A stretch of DNA of 64,000 nucleotides from assembly GCA_023376005.1 (NCBI GenBank), contig CM042145.1:62301401-62365400 (forward strand), in the 5' to 3' direction. Source of the stretch: Doryteuthis pealeii. Lineage: Eukaryota > Mollusca > Cephalopoda > Myopsida > Loliginidae. Of this stretch, positions 1 through 10,344 are shown piece by piece. The notes beneath the pieces were generated by a model. The model did no database searches and was not told where the DNA came from. It saw nothing but the letters and a program-made list of their open reading frames with translations. Position numbers and translations under genes: made by a program. The stretch's first letter is position 1. Each line of letters starts with the position of its first letter.

Positions 1-60
1 TAGATTCACATAGAAAAAGACAAAAAAAATGTTCTCACTCCTAACAAAACAAGTAAAGGG

Positions 61-325
61 GCCGTTTCAGTAAAGTGTTCGTCTGGGAACCACAAGGTTC
101 CTGGTTCAATACAGGCCCTCGCCAACTCAGCATATGAGTACCACAGGGATCTGTGCGGTAAAGTGAGGAGCTGATGGAAGGTGTGGTGCACCGTCTCAGA
201 CACTAAAAAAAAATTTTTTAAAAAAACAAAAAACAATCTCCTTGGTCTAGTGCTAGTGAAAGGGAATAGACTCCCTCACTGTTTGGCTGATACTGACTTT
301 AGGCCACCCTGACGACTTTACTTTT
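61..325 (+). mobile_element. tRNA-derived SINE, family A (copy 1)
   Basis: A ~265-bp copy of the commonest SINE in the window. The tRNA-like head has lost its A box, but the B-box region (GGTTCCTGGTTCAATAC) is clear. It is followed by the family body (CTCGCCAACTCAGCATATGAG, then GATCTGTGCGGTAAAGTGAG) and the tail that ends GACGACTTTAC. Better copies at 9923 and 53202 retain the A box (TAGCTCAGTCGGTTGAGCG). Short open frames here come from the SINE and are not genes. Confidence 0.85.
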
Positions 326-327
326 TT

Positions 328-706
328 TACTACCTATATGATTATCCCAATCCTATTGCACTTACAGCAACCCCCAACCATTTTTATCATATATGTGCTA
401 GAAGGCAGTGACCGAGGGTCTTAATGTCCTGGGTATGACGTTAAACTGCATCTAGTCATGAAGTTCCAATTTTGGAGCTCTGGGAAGTGTGGAGTACCCC
501 TTCATCATTATTACTCCCAGGTCCACTCTGACCTGGAGTGGTAGTACCTATTAAAGTTTTATCTATGGATTAAATAGATCAAAATATGAGTTTTTTGGGT
601 TTTTTTAAGTGTAAAAACTGAATACCCAACAGTATAGATAAAATAAAAATGTCTCCCGCATAAAATAACCCAACAGGGGTTGACATGCCGTAAAATCCAA
701 CCAAAC
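328..706 (+). mobile_element. Family B retroposon, 5'-truncated copy
   Basis: This copy has the diagnostic B segments in order: CACTCTGACCTGGAGTGGTAG, a decayed form of the CCATCTATGGGTTAAATAG block, then AATAACCCAACAGGGGTTGACATG and a CCAACCAAACC tail. The tail-like CCAA repeat and 12-bp target duplications seen at 52.5 and 58.9 kb mark B as an RNA-copied element. No long open frame is present. Confidence 0.75.
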
Positions 707-837
707 CAAATTGATTTCACTCCTAACCACTTTAAATCTACACTGGAGAAGTAGTGTTCCTTTACAGATTATCTTCAATAAAATTGTAAAACACAAAACA
801 TCCAAGGCAAAAAGGTTCAATCCTTCACCTGACCCAC

Positions 838-1240
838 ATTTAAATAGTAACTGTCAGCCATGTTTTTTTTTTTTCTTCAAAATGTAAAAATGAAAATTTT
901 GCAACAAAAGAAAATATAACTCAGATTGAAAGAATCAAAGAGAATGTTTGAATATATTTAGCATTACAAAAAAGAAGATAAATACCTCCAGCCGCAAAGA
1001 AAAACTACACAAATGTTCAAAGATTATGATAAATGAGAAAATCACTCAAGTAGGTAGGATATACGGAACACATCAGGTAGTTGAGAACACACCTTCAGGG
1101 GGTCCCATAAATGGATAAACAACCTAACAATGTTACACAGCATCCACCAAAATTTAACATTCTTATTCAGATGTATCAAGAGCATTAACACAGCAGCTTT
1201 CCGTCTGATACAGGAAATAAAAAGGTATGCTTTGTTCACG
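838..1240. other. AT-rich spacer, nothing recognised
   Basis: I see only AT-rich, low-complexity sequence with short T and A runs. The short open frames have no family-like features, and no repeat family of this window is evident. Confidence 0.5.
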
Positions 1241-1605
1241 GTACTAGCAGCTAACCCCCAGTGACTCAGAGGTAGCCACCTTCTTGAGATTGGCTAGGTT
1301 CTTCATCTTCAAGGTCATAAACAAAATGGTGGAAAATGTCTCATCCATAACCAAGTGAAATAAAATATTCCAAGCAGTCAGACATGATACCACCCTAAAG
1401 TCTGACCCCTCCTCACCGTGGCAGGGTAGTAACAACGTGGTAGTGTCAGAACTATGCCGTCCAGAACTAAAGTTCCTGGAAGGGCCTCCAAGGCAGATTG
1501 GTCTGACACCCAGTGGTATTAGGGCCACAGCCTGGCCAAAGGGGCTCTGGTGAAAATCCAAAGGGCATCTGCATTATTGTCAGGAATCAACAGCTTTGTA
1601 GCCTT
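1241..1605 (-). repeat. Interspersed repeat, family S (copy 1)
   Basis: Part of this segment (about 1445-1600) recurs at 3668-3832, with the shared landmarks GTGGTATTAGGGC and ATCAGGAATCAA. The minus strand holds a 105-codon open frame (1244-1561) ending at a stop near 1244. It shows no motif I recognise. The fact that it is repeated argues for a mobile-element fragment (LINE or LTR internal region) over a host gene. Confidence 0.5.
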
Positions 1606-1627
1606 CATTTCATAATCTGGAGCCTTC

Positions 1628-1892
1628 ATGGAACTTCAAACCGAACTCTTTATTCAATTCACGGGGGTAGATTTATATGGTTAACAGAAAGAAAACAGTC
1701 TAACCCAGTGAATTGAATAAACGGTTCAGTTCGAAGTTCCACCCGAGTTTGAAGAGAAGGTTCCTGAATTCAACAAGAAACTGAAGAAGGCAGGAGAGCA
1801 CATCGGCCAAAATGTTATTTATATAACAATAAAGAGGAGAACAATAGTCTGAAAAATCCAAATAATCCAAATTATCAAGCCTCATCACAAAA
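1628..1892 (+). mobile_element. Fold-back element with hammerhead-like core (family P, copy 1)
   Basis: A stretch at about 1634-1668 (GGAACTTCAAACCGAACTC...) is the inverted form of 1705-1742, giving a stem around a short spacer. Downstream, 1783-1819 reads CTGAAGA, then a GGC...GGCC pairing, then AAAA where GAAA is expected. The 3' end (ACAATAGTCTGAAAAATCC...CAAGCCTCATC) matches the other family members at 47.8, 49.7 and 52.9 kb. Probably a relic of a Penelope-like retroelement; that assignment is inference. Confidence 0.55.
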
Positions 1893-2304
1893 ATTCAGAC
1901 AAATACAATCCTCTTTTATTTGCAGAGAAATTTAGGATTTGCAAAACATTGGTTACAACTTAATCTATAGAGGTTAAATTTCTTTTTTGCAAAATAACAT
2001 TTTCCTTGACTATTCAGAAACTTAACACTATAAATGAAATTTAGTACTGTGTGTGTGTGGGGGGGGGGGACTTAAAAGTTGACATGGAAAATAGAATCAG
2101 CAGAGTTTAAATTTCGTCTGAAACAGTGAATTCACTTTCCGCTAATGAAATTGGGAAAGACATGAATTCATCTCTTTTCTGCTCTCTATAGGTCAAATAA
2201 AAGGGTAGACATGCCCTTTTAGCCTAGGTTGGCAAGCAGTCTAGGAAATAGATAACTGAATTTAAAACCAAGAGTGTAACCTTTTGAAATTCTCTTGCGA
2301 ATGT

Positions 2305-2405
2305 CATGAACTTAAACCACACACTTAGCATAACGGTTATCACCATAGAAAAAGTTCAAATCCTGGATGAGGCTGTTTGCATTTCGCTTTGCACTAATGA
2401 CCTCA
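2305..2405 (+). mobile_element. tRNA-headed SINE fragment (T type)
   Basis: A polymerase III promoter pair is visible: an A-box-like TAGCATAACGGTTATCACC near 2326-2344 and a B-box-like GTTCAAATCCTGG near 2354-2366. Related sequence surrounds it: a GAAAGACATGAATTCATCTC-type block near 2155 and a similar CAAGAAAGCCATTAATTCATC block near 2403. No tRNA cloverleaf is preserved. Confidence 0.5.
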
Positions 2406-2790
2406 AGAAAGCCATTAATTCATCTGCCCCCCCCCCCACTATGGGTATATAATAGGACAGGCTGGGTTTTTTAACCTTGGTTAGGCAACAAGTCCAGGAG
2501 AAGGAAAAACTGAATTAAAGCCAGCTTTACTCGGCTTAAAAAATTGACTGTGTCACATCCTACCTGTGGAGGAGGGGTTAGGTAAATAGATACACCACCA
2601 AATAGCAATGGATAAATAACAAAAATGATTGTGGTTGAGGCTAAAAATTACAACCCCATAAACATTTACTTGCTACTGAAACTACAGCAACATCACTGGC
2701 ATGGAAAAGTTGTAGCCCTATGTTTCACAAGGTCTTTACAGGAATAAAACAAAATTATACAAGTCAACATTTTTGCTTTCATATTACCAA

Positions 2791-3155
2791 CTAGAAGCGG
2801 CTACCTAGCATTGTCTAGGTAAGGAGGGGGGAGAACCCTTGTGTATTGATTTGTTAACTTTTAAGATTTACAAATGCTGGATATTTTAGTAGAATTTCAA
2901 TGCTATTTCTATGTATATTTAATTTTTAAATATCTTCAAATATAAATCAAATCTTCATAATTTTTGTTTAAAAAGCAAGAAGCGATGATATTTAATGTAT
3001 ATATACATTTACTTTGTCATTAATTGTTTTATTTTCATAGTTTCCTCCGGACATACATACACACTAACCGCTCTTTCATCCGGACATACATACACACTAA
3101 CCGCTCTTTCATCCGGACATACATACACACTAACCGCTCTTTATATATGCATAGA
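2791..3155 (-). mobile_element. Non-autonomous Helitron, family G (copy 1)
   Basis: On the minus strand the element starts TCTATGCATATATAAAG after an A and ends CTAG before a T, as expected for Helitrons. The interior resembles copy 2 at 13468-13796. Near its 5' end (3047-3145) a 33-bp unit is present three times in tandem. No protein-coding sequence remains, so it depends on an enzyme encoded elsewhere. Confidence 0.7.
3047..3145. repeat. 33-bp tandem triplication inside Helitron G
   Basis: The motif CCGGACATACATACACAC begins at 3047, 3080 and 3113, giving an exact 33-bp period with essentially identical copies. Confidence 0.9.
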
Positions 3156-3660
3156 TGGTTCATAAAGTATTCAGAGATCAACTCGGACTGCCTTGAGTAG
3201 TGCATCTAAAAGTTTTATGGTTTATCAATATGAACAAAATGTTGAGATTGAAACTCTTCTTATGGCCAAAAATCTTTCTCACTGGCATAATCAAATCAAT
3301 GTTTATTATTGGCCAAAATAAAAGAAGGAAAAAAAAAAAAGGTTCAACAAAAAGGTGAAGATTGGGTGCAGTAGGTGAAGATTTATTCTTTAGTCGGATG
3401 GCTCTAAATTATCTATACGGCTAAATCAATATCTAAAAGCTACATGTATAGAAAATAAGTTGGGTTGAAAAAGATAACACTTAACTCTTCTTCCCTTTAA
3501 ACTGGAATATTGCCCAATATCACTTCTGTCAATAGAAAAGTTGAAAACAAAAAAAAAAACCTTCCCTAAACCAAAAGTTTTCAGGGAATACAAAATAAAA
3601 TTTACAACTTTTATAATGATTTTTGCCTTTTCACATCCAACTACAAACATAACAATTACA
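3156..3660. other. Spacer, nothing recognised
   Basis: AT-rich sequence with two overlapping short open frames on opposite strands (about 3426-3744). Neither shows a recognisable domain. No repeat boundary was found. Confidence 0.4.
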
Positions 3661-3667
3661 AACTTGG

Positions 3668-3832
3668 TAAACTTGTCAGAGCCATGTCCTCAGGAACTTA
3701 AATTCCTGGTAGGGTTACCCAGAGTGGACAGGTCTGGCACTTAGTGGTATTAGGGCTAGAACCCAGCCCAAATGGGCTCGGGCAAAAATCCTAAAGGGTA
3801 TCTCCATAATCATCAGGAATCAATGGTTTTTG
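3668..3832 (-). repeat. Interspersed repeat, family S (copy 2)
   Basis: Diverged second copy of the segment at about 1445-1600, with the same order of landmarks: GGAACTTAAATTCCTGGTAG, GTGGTATTAGGGC, AATCATCAGGAATCAA. Function unknown. Confidence 0.5.
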
Positions 3833-4048
3833 GTGAACTTGTTACTGCGTCTTTGGAAAATCTGCAACAAATAAAGGCATCTCCTTCCCCGGACTGAGAT
3901 ATGCATGCAGGGTTTGGGGACCACTTGTGAATTTCCTATTCCCTTGTTACTCTTTCCATGAATTCACCACAGATGAATTTGTTGGATGGAGCCAGCTCAA
4001 CCAATCCAGTGTAAATGCTGTCACAGAAACGAACAGAATTACAAACTA

Positions 4049-4567
4049 AGATATTAGAGAGACTCCAAAGTTTGGTAATATTTTAGTACATTCTAGTTTG
4101 TGCCATGTATATCATGTGACCAAGACAGTTCAAGCTGTGGGGGGCACCTACTGTAGTTGGTAATATTATGGTAGTTGGTGTGTTGACATGTTGCACATTG
4201 CTTCACAGTGTGTGATTTGAAAGTTGCACAAATGAATGAGTTTGAACTGGGCCATAACATCATGGAAGCAACCAAAAACATTTGTGTGGATCACAATACA
4301 GTAACCAGATGGTTCAAGAAAATTTGCTTTGGTTGCAAGAACCTCGACAATCAGACAGTCACATAGGCCTAAAACCATGGATTCTGAGGCTGTGGCCCAA
4401 GCCAAAGTGGCAAATCTGGTGAGTGGAACTTGGAGAGTATCAGGCAAGCTTGACATTTTATAGTCCAGTGTAGTTTGTTACATTTACGACCTCAGCAAAA
4501 GCATCCAGAGCTGCAAAATTATGTCTTACATTACCAAAATATTGCAAAACTTTTGACTCACCCTGGT
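4049..4567 (+). pseudogene. mariner-family transposase relic (N-terminal part)
   Basis: The plus strand near 4231-4500 reads, with breaks, as the DNA-binding half of a mariner transposase: MNEFELGHNIMEAT, then TVTRWF, RPKTMDSEA and a WRVSGKL-like segment. Stop codons interrupt it, and the catalytic D,D34D half is missing. The right end (TTTTGACTCACCCTGG, 4552-4567) looks like the inverted terminal repeat, with a related sequence (GACTCCAAAGTTTGG) near 4060. This is probably an internally deleted, non-autonomous mariner. A related fragment is at 8173-8290. Confidence 0.75.
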
Positions 4568-4595
4568 ATTGTCTATCACCATTTTATTTTATATA

Positions 4596-5105
4596 TCTTA
4601 TTATAACAGAGTTGTGTATCAGTCTATAACCAAAACTATGTCACCCCAACATCACAATTCCCTCAGTTTTTTTATGTTATATCCTCAATGGTTATCAAAT
4701 AATCTTTATTTAATCTTAATTAGCATCTTATTTATCAGCTATGTATCTATTAATGTCTAGCGGAGATAGATTTACTTCAAAACAGCCCATATTAATGTGT
4801 TTAAAATATTGCAAAGAAATGTTTACATAATATACGGTGTGAATAACTTGCATACCAGTTTTAACAAAACAGGGTTTGATAAATAATTACTTGGTGTTAT
4901 TGATTTCTAATATTGTTGTTTTATTCTTAAATGTATTAAAAGCAATCCTATGTATAATTTTATATTGAAATCAATTAGAATAAAGTAAAAATAAGTGTAA
5001 TCTTTTGTGTTCATATTTAATTTCATTAGTCTTTCTAATTCAATATAATATTTAATTATATTAAAACTTCAATACTTGTGCTCAGAGGGCACTTTTTTTT
5101 GCTAG
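4596..5105 (+). mobile_element. Complete non-autonomous Helitron (family E')
   Basis: This is the clearest Helitron on the plus strand. Its 5' end is TCTTATTATAACAGAG directly after an A. Its 3' end has the hairpin GTGCTCAGAGGGCAC (5078-5092), a run of T, and CTAG (5102-5105) followed by T. About 510 bp long, with no coding capacity. It shares interior sequence with the minus-strand copies at 32.9-34.4 and 49.3-50.5 kb. Confidence 0.8.
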
Positions 5106-5449
5106 TTGTTATAATCTTTGAAAAGAAAATCATGGATATCATTAAATTTCTAAGAGATGATACTTTTTTTTTCTTGTTTTTAGAAAAAGAATCTCAATAT
5201 ATTTACTGTAGTAGTTCTGGTATTTTTTTTTTTTGTTTTTTTTTTTTTTCATTGTCATGGTAACATAATAAATGCATATATTAAGCCATTAAATACAGAT
5301 TTCATTCTTTCAAAAATATTTAACAAAGATACAATTGTACTTTACAGTAGATCACCAAGTTCAGTTTTAGTATAAAGACCAAAACACTAGAAAATCTAGT
5401 GTGGATAAACTTTAATAATAATAATGGCTTGTAAGATTAACTTGTTTCG

Positions 5450-5882
5450 TTTTGGTTTCTTTGTTTAATAGCATATCAACCTTCATGGGTTAGTTAATGC
5501 CAAAGCCATCCTTGTAGAAGAACAGTAAAAAGTAAGTTGGTGAAGTGGCTTAGTATCAGCCAGACAAGCAAGGGAGTCTATCCCCTTTTCAATAGCACTA
5601 AACCAGGGAGATTGTTTTGCAATTTGTGCTACTTATGCACTGAGTTAACGGGGACCAGTATTAAACCTGGAACCTTGCGATTTCGAGGCGGGTGCTCTAC
5701 CGACTGAGCAGCCCCATAAGAAGAACATTAGTGGTACTATTTAACCCATACCTGGGAGATGAAGGGTGTCATACCTTTCCCAAGGGTATTAGTCTGAAAA
5801 GTGAATGTAATAGCATGACTGGAGTTTGAACTCATTTACTATGATCTCATAGTCCAGCACATTAGCCACTACACCATGTTGG
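5450..5882 (-). mobile_element. tRNA-headed SINE, family D (copy 1), split by SINE A
   Basis: The minus strand begins with a tRNA-like head near 5882-5815 (GTGTAGTGGCTAATGTGC as A box, GAGTTCAAACTCC as B box). The tail includes a CCCA-GGTATGGGTTAAATAG-like block and TTAACTAACCCATGAAGG, which resembles the 3' tail of family B. A family A SINE interrupts it at about 5525-5717. Copy 2 is at 15818-16058. Confidence 0.7.
5525..5717 (-). mobile_element. SINE family A (copy 2), nested in SINE D
   Basis: The minus strand shows an altered A box (GCTCAGTCGGTAGAGCACC region), GGTTCCAGGTTTAATACTGG as the B-box region, and the family tail. Part of the middle is deleted. AGAAGAACA flanks both sides (about 5517 and 5718), consistent with target-site duplication of host SINE D sequence. 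Confidence 0.75.
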
Positions 5883-5889
5883 AATACAA

Positions 5890-6480
5890 TAAAAATGATT
5901 TTTTTTTTAAATTGAAGCATAATTTGAAGGACTAGAATCAACCGTTAGGTTTTACAAAAATTAATTCTATAAATTTGACTATTAAACAAGACAAAAAAAA
6001 AATTATTTTAATTGCCAATTTAAATAAAACCAAATTCCCTTCATTTTTAATCGATAAACCTTGATAACAAAATAACAGCACTGACCAAGAGTAGCAGTAT
6101 TCACCCCCCCCCCACACACACACACACTCAAATAAAATGGAAATGTAAAAATCTTTAAAGTTTTCTCATTTACACAATTCTTTTTATGATTGACCAAGAT
6201 GAAATAAAGTCAGTTTGTCAGAGATTCACATCTAATAATTAAATCTGGTTCCTATCAATTCGAAATTTTTGACATTCAAATTTTTTTTTTTTTTTAAACT
6301 TCTTTTACCAATCAACATCCGATAACACATTTTCCTGTTAAAAATTAACCTATTAACTGACCTTATTCAATACTCTTTACTTTTTCTTTCTTTTTTTGAC
6401 TAGAGTGGGGGGGGGTAGCAGTTGAAATTCTCAGTTGTTTTTGAGGGTTTTTTAATAATCTGATATGCAAGATTCTTCAT
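5890..6480. other. AT-rich spacer with short microsatellites
   Basis: Contains T and A runs, a C-run followed by a CA repeat near 6103-6127, and a G-run near 6405. No repeat family or gene recognised. Confidence 0.5.
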
Positions 6481-6488
6481 TATATATA

Positions 6489-7115
6489 CTAGCAAATATA
6501 TGCACCCTCCGGGTGCAAGTATTTAAGTTTTAATGTAATAAAATATTATATTAAATTAGAAAGTCTAACGGAACTAAATAAGAATACAGATGAAAAGATT
6601 TGAAACAGAGGGAGTATAATAAAAAATGGAACAACTGAAACTTACTCTTCCATCACTCCCGTCTTTCATTGTTATTTTTTCTAATTTAAGTATTTAGTTA
6701 AAAGAGGAAGTAAAGAATAAAATGACAGTTATTTATCTTGTTACTGGATTTCATTTAAGATTCATTGAAGAGATTTTTGCTTATATTCATTAAAATAAAA
6801 CCAAACAGTTAGAAATCAATAATACTAAGCAAATATTTATTAAATTCGATTTTTTAATATTAATATGCAAATTAGCCTTCCCATTCACATTGTAAACCGC
6901 TATTTTGTTGTATATATAAATACAATTGCATGTCATTAGTATGCAGATATGGTTAACAGTATTAATAATGTAAAACAATTTTATTAATAATTGAGGTTCA
7001 AATAAAAATAAAATCATTGAGAATGTTATATAAATAACTAAGGGAATTGTGACTTGAGTTGTAATATAGTTTCGGTTACAGACAGAAAAAACACACAATC
7101 TCCATTATAATAAGA
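6489..7115 (-). mobile_element. Non-autonomous Helitron, family E (copy 1)
   Basis: On the minus strand the 5' end is TCTTATTATAATGGAG (at 7115), and the 3' end has the perfect hairpin GCACCCGGAGGGTGC (6502-6516) followed by ATATATTTG and CTAG, with T next. Host A/T flanks are present on both sides. Similar full copies lie at 35909, 39998 and 41601. No transposase is encoded. Confidence 0.8.
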
Positions 7116-7116
7116 T

Positions 7117-7120
7117 AGAT

Positions 7121-7184
<64 letters not shown>
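7117..7184. repeat. (TA)n microsatellite
   Basis: A GATA-type start passing into an uninterrupted TA run of about 60 bp, directly beside the 5' end of the Helitron at 6489-7115. Confidence 0.95.
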
Positions 7185-7187
<3 letters not shown>

Positions 7188-7264
7188 GTTTCATTGCCAT
7201 AAATATAACATTTAATTGGAAAACATTTAATTTGTATTTGAAAAGCACTGAGCTTTGTTTTGCG

Positions 7265-7656
7265 GCATATCAACATTGTTGGGTCATTTAATGCTGACAA
7301 AGTTTTGAAATAAATACATTCTTAATCGATATTCAATTTTTTTTTATAAACACATTTTTCTATTTAACCCATAGATGGGACCTTAACAGGTACTACCACT
7401 CCAGGTCAGAGTGGGCCAGGGAGTAATGATGATAAAGATGTGCTGCACATACCCCAAAACTGAAACCTCACCATCAGATAGAGGTTAATGTCATTCCCAG
7501 GACATGAAGACTCTCAGCCACCGCCATCTAGCACGTATATGCTAAGAGTTGAGACTTGCTATAAGGGCAATAGGGTTGGGACAATCATATAGCTGCTAGG
7601 GCTTGATGTGACCAGCCAATTGATCGGAGGGAGCCTCACTGACCGCCTGTCTAGCA
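7265..7656 (-). mobile_element. Family B retroposon
   Basis: Read on plus, this is the reverse complement of B: GGGTCATTTAATGC, CTATTTAACCCATAGATGGG, ACTACCACTCCAGGTCAGAG, then the CATAAGGGCAATAGGG-like and TTGATCGGAGGGAGCCTC blocks. It stops at CTGTCTAGC, where it abuts a mariner fragment that is itself split by solo LTR copy 1. Confidence 0.75.
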
Positions 7657-7660
7657 CTTT

Positions 7661-8172
7661 TGTTGTATAACCTTCTTCTTTACTTCTTTACTTACTCTAT
7701 TCCTCTGGCCGTCTTTGGAATCTTATAACATCTTATCTTGGTCTGGAATCTTCTAAGGTCTGGACTTTCTTGGGGACTTCGAGTCTGGTCTTCTATTGGG
7801 GATTTCTCTTTATCAGAAGCCCTGTGTCATTGTTAGTTTTTAGAGGTAATAACACAAGACTCTGATTTGCTTTGATCTTACTTTATTTTTAAATCCCCAA
7901 CCAGACAATCTGCGCAGATGAGAGGATGCGCGTATAACGCAACTTACCCCTTCAAGCTCGCTGCTACCTTCTAACTGAAACTTACTTACTTACTATCTAA
8001 ACCGGAAGAGAGGGTCCTCTCTACCGGTTCTCACGGCTATCCCCGGAAGATAGGGTTAGGACTGAGGTCATGCTTGTCACTCAATCTTCAAGGCCGTCAG
8101 CTGCACTTAAAATGCCATCTTGATTTCTACACTATTGCACATAAATATTAGGTATCTAATAATTATGTAACA
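7661..8172 (+). mobile_element. Solo LTR, copy 1 (TGTTG...TAACA family)
   Basis: A 512-bp element beginning TGTTGTATAACC and ending AATTATGTAACA, flanked by the 4-bp duplication CTTT (7657-7660 and 8173-8176). The interior (GGGGATTTCTCTTTATCAGA, CCCTGTGTCATTG, CTAAACCGGAAGAGAG) closely matches copy 2 at 34725-35205. TG...CA ends, 4-bp duplication and no coding region identify an LTR left after recombination. The superfamily (Gypsy or other) cannot be decided without an internal region. Confidence 0.85.
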
Positions 8173-8290
8173 CTTTGAGAGTATCAGGCAAGCTCAGCAT
8201 CTCACAGTCTAATGTGCTTTATTATCTTCATGACTTTGACAAAAGAATCTGGAGATGCTAAATTTTGACTCACATTACCAACATCATTAA
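8173..8290 (+). repeat. mariner relic fragment flanking the LTR
   Basis: CTTTGAGAGTATCAGGCAAG and the following sequence match the mariner relic at about 4430-4550, which also contains GAGAGTATCAGGCAAGC. The pre-insertion site (ACTTT-GAGAG) is restored if the LTR is removed, so the LTR entered an older mariner fragment. Confidence 0.7.
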
Positions 8291-8764
8291 AAGAAATTTT
8301 TTTTTTTAAATAGTACATAAGAAAATATTGATTAAGAAAATCTATTTTAAAGTCCAATACCTTTGCTCGTTTCTTATTAGTGTGTTTGCCTCCTAAGATT
8401 ATAAGAAAATAATTTTATGTTATCTATTCCTCCGAGAAAAAGAAGAAACTACTAATGTTCAATTCATTTGCTAATTAGAATATCTGTTTTGGCATCAACA
8501 AATCAGCAGAGGTAAGAATTAAACAGAAGATCATATGGATAGGTCAATTGTTTGAGATGAGTAAAACTCTTTGCTCGCATATGAGTAAACTGAAAACAGG
8601 CTTTAACCCTTTTGATAACCTTAACTTGTTATATCTGACATTGAAAAAAAAAAATCTTCAGTTTCAGAGCACCAACTGCTGATGAGAATTTGTGAAAAAA
8701 AAAAAAAAAAAAAAAAAAAAAATGAACCAAAAAGTTTTTTCTTACAGAGACATCTTGGGAAATG

Positions 8765-8962
8765 GTTGGATTTTACAGCATGTCAGCTCTTGTAGGGTTA
8801 TTTTATGCCGAAGAAGTTTTGTTTTATTCATTCTTAATGGGTACTCAGTTTTTTTTAAACACATTTTTTTCTATTTAATCCATAGATGGGACCCTAACAG
8901 GTACTACTACCCCGGGCCAGAGTGGACCTGGGAGTGATGGTGATGAAGGGGTACTCCACACA
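8765..8962 (-). mobile_element. Family B retroposon, 3' part
   Basis: The reverse-complement B landmarks GGTTATTTTATGC, CTATTTAATCCATAGATGGG and CCAGAGTGGACCTGGGAGTG are present. The copy ends at a Helitron G 5' end near 8967. Confidence 0.7.
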
Positions 8963-8966
8963 CTCA

Positions 8967-9060
8967 TCTACCTATACATATATAAAGGGCAGTTGGTGTG
9001 TGTATGTATGTATGTATGTATGTATGTCCAGATGAAACTATGAAAATAAAACCATTAACA
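8967..9060 (+). mobile_element. Helitron family G, 5' end fragment
   Basis: TCTACCTATACATATATAAAGG follows an A and continues into GGCAGTTGGTGTGTG, a (TATG)n stretch and CCAGATGAAACTATG, as at 52.4 kb and in the reverse complement at 3.1 and 13.8 kb. I did not find its 3' end. Confidence 0.55.
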
Positions 9061-9324
9061 ACAAACTGCATCTTATCACTGTAGAATCAGCATCATACTC
9101 ACCTTCACAGGAATGCTGTGACTATCATCTAGTCACCAGACAAAAAAGACTAACCGAATACGGGCTCTGTACCAACTACCAGAACATAGTCTTGTGTTGG
9201 GTATATTTGGATCAAATTATCTACAGAATCAGAATCCTGGGAATGAGCTTGGCCAAGGTATATTGTGGAATAGCTCAACCAGTTATATAAACCAGCTACC
9301 AACTCTGGATTCTTGGAGCAGATT

Positions 9325-9484
9325 CAACTTGCAACACAGCTGAATACTGATCACCTTATATGAATTTCAACATGACACTGCGAACAGGATTCAAACCTGT
9401 GAGGGAATATCCCATTGGATTTCAAAATGGCAGTGCCATGTTGAAATTTGTATAAAGGGGGTCAGTATTCAGCTGTATTGCAGG
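9325..9484. repeat. Inverted repeat enclosing a tRNA-Ser-like fragment
   Basis: The arm at about 9325-9380 (including CACAGCTGAATACTGATC and TTCAACATG) is matched in reverse complement by about 9430-9484 (CATGTTGAAA and GTCAGTATTCAGCTGTATTG). The ~50-bp loop holds a tRNA-Ser-like 3' half. The outer arm sequence GAATACTGATCACCTTA recurs once more just downstream (about 9487-9503). Confidence 0.8.
9374..9438 (-). pseudogene. Partial tRNA-Ser (TGA)-like sequence
   Basis: The minus strand reads TTTGAAATCCAATGGG (anticodon arm, with TGA in the loop), a short variable arm, and CACAGGTTTGAATCCTG (T arm with B box). These match the 3' two-thirds of a class II serine tRNA. The D arm and 5' acceptor strand are missing and replaced by the inverted-repeat arm, so it cannot be a working tRNA gene. 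Confidence 0.6.
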
Positions 9485-9503
9485 TTGAATACTGATCACC
9501 TTA

Positions 9504-9920
9504 TTAACTTGAAGCATCTCTTTTCAAAAGGAGAGAAACACAGCATTTTTGTTAACAACCAGTGGGAAACAAAACAAAGACTATAAATATTATTAAATCT
9601 AGGATCAGAAAAACATTCCACAACTACAGATGTTATGGGCTAATTTCAGATTTATCCGCTTTTATATTCAACTCAAAACCAGACATGTTGACATTTCATG
9701 AGTAAATTGATGACAATTTGTCTGAGATAGAATGCTACAACAATAAACCCAGCAGTAATGAGCATAATCCTAGATCAAGATAAACATCATTATTCATTTA
9801 TCTATTCATTTATTACTTTGATCTGGATTTTTACTTTTATTAATAACCCACCAGAAAAAGATTCATTCAGCAGCCATTCAGATCAATTCAAATTATAATT
9901 AACAAGCAATACACGGATAT
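9504..9920. other. Spacer, nothing recognised
   Basis: AT-rich sequence without repeat landmarks of the families found in this window and without a convincing open frame. Confidence 0.4.
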
Positions 9921-9922
9921 GT

Positions 9923-10173
9923 GGCCAGTTTAGCTCAGTTGGTAGAGCACTTGCCTAAGAAACGCAAGGTTCCTGGTTCAATACAGTCCCTCGCCAACTC
10001 AGCATATGAGTGGCACAGGGATCTGTGCGGTAAAGTGAGGAGCTGATGGTAGGTGTGACGCTCCACCTCAGATGAAAAAAAAAAATCTCCTTGGTCTAGT
10101 GCTAGTGAAAAGGGGATAGACTCTCTCACTGTCTGGTTGATACCGACATTAGGCCATCCCGACGACTTTACTT
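9923..10173 (+). mobile_element. tRNA-derived SINE, family A (copy 3)
   Basis: A near-complete copy. The A box is TTAGCTCAGTTGGTAGAGC (9930-9948), the B-box region is GGTTCCTGGTTCAATAC, followed by the family body and the tail GACGACTTTACTT. A ~25-bp stretch between the boxes lacks a proper anticodon stem, so it is a SINE and not a tRNA gene. Confidence 0.88.
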
Positions 10174-10177
10174 ACAC

Positions 10178-10340
10178 ATGGATATACCACAGTATGATAA
10201 ATATTACAGTGTTTGATATGTTTACTTAAGAGCTATTGCTAAATAGTTCAATATTTAAAAAGTGCAATCTCGATTTAACTATCTCACTCTTTTTTTTTCT
10301 TTCCTTCTTTTCATTAAGTTCAACTGAAACAATCAGCCTA
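10178..10340 (-). mobile_element. Helitron family F, 3' region fragment
   Basis: Carries the F block ATATACCACAGTATGATAA, then TTTGATATGTTTACTTAAG and GAGCTATTGCTAAATAGTTC, as at 37.8, 38.9, 44.3 and 54.6 kb. The terminal CTAG and half of the hairpin are missing because the fragment starts directly after SINE A copy 3. Confidence 0.65.
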
Positions 10341-10344
10341 GAAT

